A stretch of DNA of 64,000 nt from Tropicimonas sp. IMCC6043 (GTDB lineage: Bacteria > Pseudomonadota > Alphaproteobacteria > Rhodobacterales > Rhodobacteraceae), in NCBI RefSeq assembly GCF_004146235.1, contig NZ_SELO01000016.1, positions 1 to 64,000 of the forward strand. The letters run 5' to 3'. Made by a program: the position numbers and the translations under genes. The notes under the pieces are model-generated. The model saw nothing but the letters and a program-made list of their open reading frames with translations. It searched no databases and had not been told where the DNA came from. Positions within the stretch are counted from its first letter, which is position 1. Each line of letters opens with the position of its first letter. Positions 61,266 to 64,000 of this stretch are shown here, piece by piece.

Positions 61266-61290
61266 CAAAAATCAGCGTAAGGCGTGAGCG

Positions 61291-62574
61291 TCAGCGGCGC
61301 GCTTCGAGCGCGTCCTCAAGCGTGCGCAGCCCGGTTGTCGGCGCCTGCACGAGCACTGCCATGTTGCCCGGCTTGTGCTCGTTGCGCAGCATCTTCATGT
61401 GGGCCTTCGGGATCTCGTCCCAAGGAAAGACCTCGGACATGCAGGGATCGATCCGGCGTTCGACCATCAGCCGGTTCGCCGCGGCGGCCTGTTTCAGGTG
61501 CGCGAAATGCGAGCCCTGCAGGCGCTTCTGATGCATCCACATGTAGCGGACATCGAAGGTGCAGTTGAAACCGGTCGTGCCGGCGCAGATCACGACCATG
61601 CCGCCCTTCTTGCAGACGAATGTCGAGACCGGGAAGGTCGCCTCGCCCGGGTGCTCGAAGACCATGTCGACATTGACGCCCTTGCCGGTGATGTCCCAGA
61701 TCGCCTTGCCGAACTTCCGCACCTCCTTGAACCAGGCGGCGTATTCCGGCGTGTTGACCTTCGGCAACTGGCCCCAGCAGTCGAAATCCTTGCGGTTGAG
61801 GACGCCCTTGGCGCCGAGCGTCATAACGAAGTCGCGCTTGCTCTCGTCCGAGATCACACCGATCGCGTTGCCGCCGGCGGCGTTGATGAGCTGGATCGCG
61901 AAGGACCCCAGCCCTCCCGACGCCCCCCAGACCAGAACGTTCTGTCCGGGCTTTAGCTCGTGCGGGTGGTGGCCGAAGAGCATCCGGTAAGCGGTGGCCA
62001 GCGTGAGCGTGTAGCAGGCGCTTTCCTCCCAGGTCAGGTGCTGCGGCCGCGGCAGGAGTTGCTGCGCCTGCACGCGGGTAAACTGAGCGAAGGACCCGTC
62101 CGGCGTCTCGTACCCCCAGATCCGCTGCGAGGGCGAATACATCGGGTCGCCGCCGTTGCACTCCTCGTCGTCACCATCGTCCTGGTTGCAGTGGATCACG
62201 ACCTCGTCACCGACCTTCCAGGACTTCACCTTGGAGCCGACGGCCCAGACGATGCCCGAGGCATCGGACCCCGCGATATGGTACGGCGCGCCGTGGCCGT
62301 CAAACGGCGAGATCGGCACGCCGAGCCCGGCCCAGACGCCGTTATAGTTCACGCCCGCGGCCATCACCAGCACCAGCACCTCGTGGTTGTCGAGCGACGG
62401 CGTGTCCACCACCTCGACCTGGAAGGACTTGTCCGGCTCGCCATGCCGCTCGCGGCGGATTGCCCAGGCATACATCTTCGGCGGCACGTATCCCATCGGG
62501 GGCATCTCTCCGATCTCGTAAAGTTCCTTCTCCGGAGCCTGGTAGCTCGCGTGGGTCATGTCATCCAGAGCCAT
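61291..62574 (-). CDS. ccr: Crotonyl-CoA carboxylase/reductase
   Basis: A 427-residue medium-chain dehydrogenase of the enoyl-CoA carboxylase class. N-terminal region: EIGEMPPMGYVPPKMYAWAI, RRERHGEPDKSFQVEVVDTP, Asn in AAGVNYNGVWAGLG (the kind of Asn that binds carbon dioxide), NADPH motif LVWGASGGLGSFAIQLINAA, and His in GSHFAHLKQAAAANRL. It reduces and carboxylates crotonyl-CoA to ethylmalonyl-CoA, the key step of C2 assimilation. It is divergent from the ethylmalonyl-CoA mutase gene, so both may share control. Length and motifs are normal. Confidence 0.95.
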   Translation of the reverse strand: MALDDMTHASYQAPEKELYEIGEMPPMGYVPPKMYAWAIRRERHGEPDKSFQVEVVDTPSLDNHEVLVLVMAAGVNYNGVWAGLGVPISPFDGHGAPYHIAGSDASGIVWAVGSKVKSWKVGDEVVIHCNQDDGDDEECNGGDPMYSPSQRIWGYETPDGSFAQFTRVQAQQLLPRPQHLTWEESACYTLTLATAYRMLFGHHPHELKPGQNVLVWGASGGLGSFAIQLINAAGGNAIGVISDESKRDFVMTLGAKGVLNRKDFDCWGQLPKVNTPEYAAWFKEVRKFGKAIWDITGKGVNVDMVFEHPGEATFPVSTFVCKKGGMVVICAGTTGFNCTFDVRYMWMHQKRLQGSHFAHLKQAAAANRLMVERRIDPCMSEVFPWDEIPKAHMKMLRNEHKPGNMAVLVQAPTTGLRTLEDALEARR

Positions 62575-62867
62575 GTCACTCTCCCTGTCTTCGCGTGCCG
62601 CGATGCAGAATCATCGCGGGGTTCGGGATTTGATACGGTTCGTCACGCAACATTGCAACATCACATTCGGTATTTTTGAAACTTTATGTCCCAGCGGATT
62701 CCTGAAATCCGCCGGAACCGTTGTTTCGCGGCCATTTCCTTCTGTCGGCGCTCGCAAGGTCAGGTTTCAGCGCCCGCCGCAACGCAGCGAATTGACAGCG
62801 CCACAATCTTTCGAATAACTCACCAAGAACGAAATCTTGTTGCCCACCACGAGTCACGAGGCCTCCG
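62575..62867. promoter_or_regulatory. Divergent ccr/ecm control region
   Basis: This 293-bp gap separates two ethylmalonyl-CoA pathway genes. It contains a tandem direct repeat GCAACATT-GCAACATC (62647-62662) with an inner TTGCAA. TTGCAA-like sites are known for PccR/RamB-type short-chain acyl regulators, and a related TTTGCAGCAAA palindrome lies before mcl2 (41231). Shared regulation is inference. Confidence 0.4.
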
Positions 62868-64000
62868 ATGACGGATACGACGAAAGACCGCCCCTGGCTG
62901 TTCCGCACCTATGCCGGCCATTCGACCGCCGCCAAATCGAACGCGCTCTACCGGACCAACCTCTCGAAGGGCCAGACCGGGCTTTCCGTGGCCTTCGACC
63001 TGCCAACCCAAACCGGTTATGACAGCGATCACGCGCTTGCGCGCGGCGAGGTCGGCAAGGTGGGCGTGCCGGTGGCGCATCTGGGCGACATGCGGGCTCT
63101 GTTCGACCAGATCCCGCTCGAGCAGATGAACACCTCGATGACGATCAACGCCACCGCGCCCTGGCTGCTGGCGCTCTACATCGCGGTGGCCGAGGAACAG
63201 GGCGCGGATGTCGCCAAGCTCCAGGGCACGGTGCAGAACGACATCATCAAGGAATACCTCTCGCGCGGCACCTATATCTGCCCGCCGAAGCCTTCGCTGA
63301 AACTCATCACCGACGTGGCCGAATACTGCTACCGCGCCGTGCCGAAATGGAACCCGATGAATGTCTGTTCCTATCACTTGCAGGAGGCGGGCGCGACGCC
63401 GGAGCAGGAACTCGCCTTCGCGCTGGCCACCGGCCAGGCCGTGCTGGACGGCCTCAAGGACAAGGTGCCGGCGGAAGACTTCCCGAAGCTCGTCGGCCGC
63501 ATCTCCTTTTTCGTCAACGCAGGCATCCGCTTCGTCACCGAGATGTGCAAGATGCGCGCCTTCGTCGACCTTTGGGACGAGATCTGCCGAGAACGCTACG
63601 GCGTCGAAGATCCGAAATACCGCCGCTTCCGCTACGGCGTGCAGGTCAATTCGCTGGGGCTGACCGAACAACAGCCCGAAAACAACGTCTACCGTATCCT
63701 GCTCGAGATGCTGGCCGTCACGCTCTCCAAAAAGGCGCGTGCCCGGGCCGTCCAGCTTCCGGCCTGGAACGAGGCGCTCGGTCTGCCGCGCCCCTGGGAT
63801 CAGCAATGGTCGCTCCGGATGCAGCAGATCCTGGCCTACGAAACCGACCTTCTGGAATACGAGGATCTGTTCGACAATAATCCCGCGGTCGAGGCGAAGG
63901 TCGAGGCGCTCAAGGCGGGCGCGCGCCACGAACTGGCCAATCTGGAGAGCATGGGCGGTGCGATCGGCGCGATCGAATACATGAAGGCGCAGCTGGTGAA
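62868..64000 (+). CDS. ecm: Ethylmalonyl-CoA mutase (B12-dependent), N-terminal part
   Basis: The first about 377 residues of a methylmalonyl-CoA mutase-like protein; the rest, with the B12-binding domain, lies beyond the right edge. It begins DRPWLFRTYAGHSTAAKSNA, with GLSVAFDLPTQTGYDSDH, MNTSMTINATAPWLLALYIA, LQGTVQNDIIKEYLSRGTYI and YGVQVNSLGLTEQQPENNVY. The start fits MeaA/Ecm of the ethylmalonyl-CoA pathway better than MCM, because MCM would have a longer N-terminus. It converts ethylmalonyl-CoA to methylsuccinyl-CoA. GAGG lies six bases before the ATG. Placement opposite ccr supports the call. Confidence 0.9.
   Translation, partial: MTDTTKDRPWLFRTYAGHSTAAKSNALYRTNLSKGQTGLSVAFDLPTQTGYDSDHALARGEVGKVGVPVAHLGDMRALFDQIPLEQMNTSMTINATAPWLLALYIAVAEEQGADVAKLQGTVQNDIIKEYLSRGTYICPPKPSLKLITDVAEYCYRAVPKWNPMNVCSYHLQEAGATPEQELAFALATGQAVLDGLKDKVPAEDFPKLVGRISFFVNAGIRFVTEMCKMRAFVDLWDEICRERYGVEDPKYRRFRYGVQVNSLGLTEQQPENNVYRILLEMLAVTLSKKARARAVQLPAWNEALGLPRPWDQQWSLRMQQILAYETDLLEYEDLFDNNPAVEAKVEALKAGARHELANLESMGGAIGAIEYMKAQLV

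Overview
The window is GC-rich, densely coded DNA from the chromosome of an alphaproteobacterium, most likely a member of the Rhodobacterales. The evidence is the split F0 gene order atpI-atpB-atpE-atpF'-atpF, ethylmalonyl-CoA pathway genes (crotonyl-CoA carboxylase/reductase, ethylmalonyl-CoA mutase, mesaconyl-CoA hydratase, malyl-CoA thioesterase), a LuxR/LuxI pair, a full CtrA-type box, FnrL-type boxes, a VPLPx C-terminal sorting motif and a stand-alone Hint-domain protein. I see no rRNA, tRNA, insertion sequence, prophage or CRISPR array. Taxonomy is inferred from gene content only.

Positions 1-19,200 form an accessory catabolic island. A CUT2 (ribose-type) ABC importer operon with an SDR, a beta-hydroxyacid dehydrogenase and a ThuA-like protein runs leftward from 9274. 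A rightward operon starts at 9500. It encodes a cytoplasmic winged-helix/solute-binding-protein fusion regulator, a second SDR, an M24-fold enzyme with an altered metal site, and a thiamine-dependent 2-oxoacid or acetoin dehydrogenase-like complex. The E2 of that complex is split over two genes separated by an aldehyde dehydrogenase. Two perfect palindromes lie between the operons. A GntR regulator, a tartronate-semialdehyde reductase-like gene and a dihydroxyacetone-kinase-like gene sit at the left edge. The likely theme is uptake, oxidation and cleavage of a polyol, sugar or acetoin-like compound; the substrate cannot be read from sequence.

Positions 19,300-37,300 carry DNA repair genes (nth, an ogt with AraC-type HTH), an adenosine-kinase-like gene, an OmpA lipoprotein, two unknown secreted proteins with FNR-type boxes upstream, the F0 ATP synthase operon, two DMT exporters, ArsR and LysR regulators, an EF-hand protein with a 13-residue repeat array, an azoreductase and carA. 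Positions 37,300-46,900 hold a GT2 glycosyltransferase fused to an MshEN-like domain behind a CtrA box, mdh, mcl2, nnrU, mch, a sortable surface protein and mntH/mntR.

Positions 47,000-64,000 hold sdhCDA-(secreted orphan)-sdhB, csaA-proC, ybjN-like and ubiK genes, lgt-midA-pgeF, a Hint protein, a RecD-like helicase, luxR-luxI with a small upstream overlapping gene, ccr, and the divergent start of the ethylmalonyl-CoA mutase gene. Malyl-CoA, mesaconyl-CoA, Mdh, Sdh and Ccr/Ecm functions together indicate C2 assimilation via the ethylmalonyl-CoA pathway feeding the TCA cycle.
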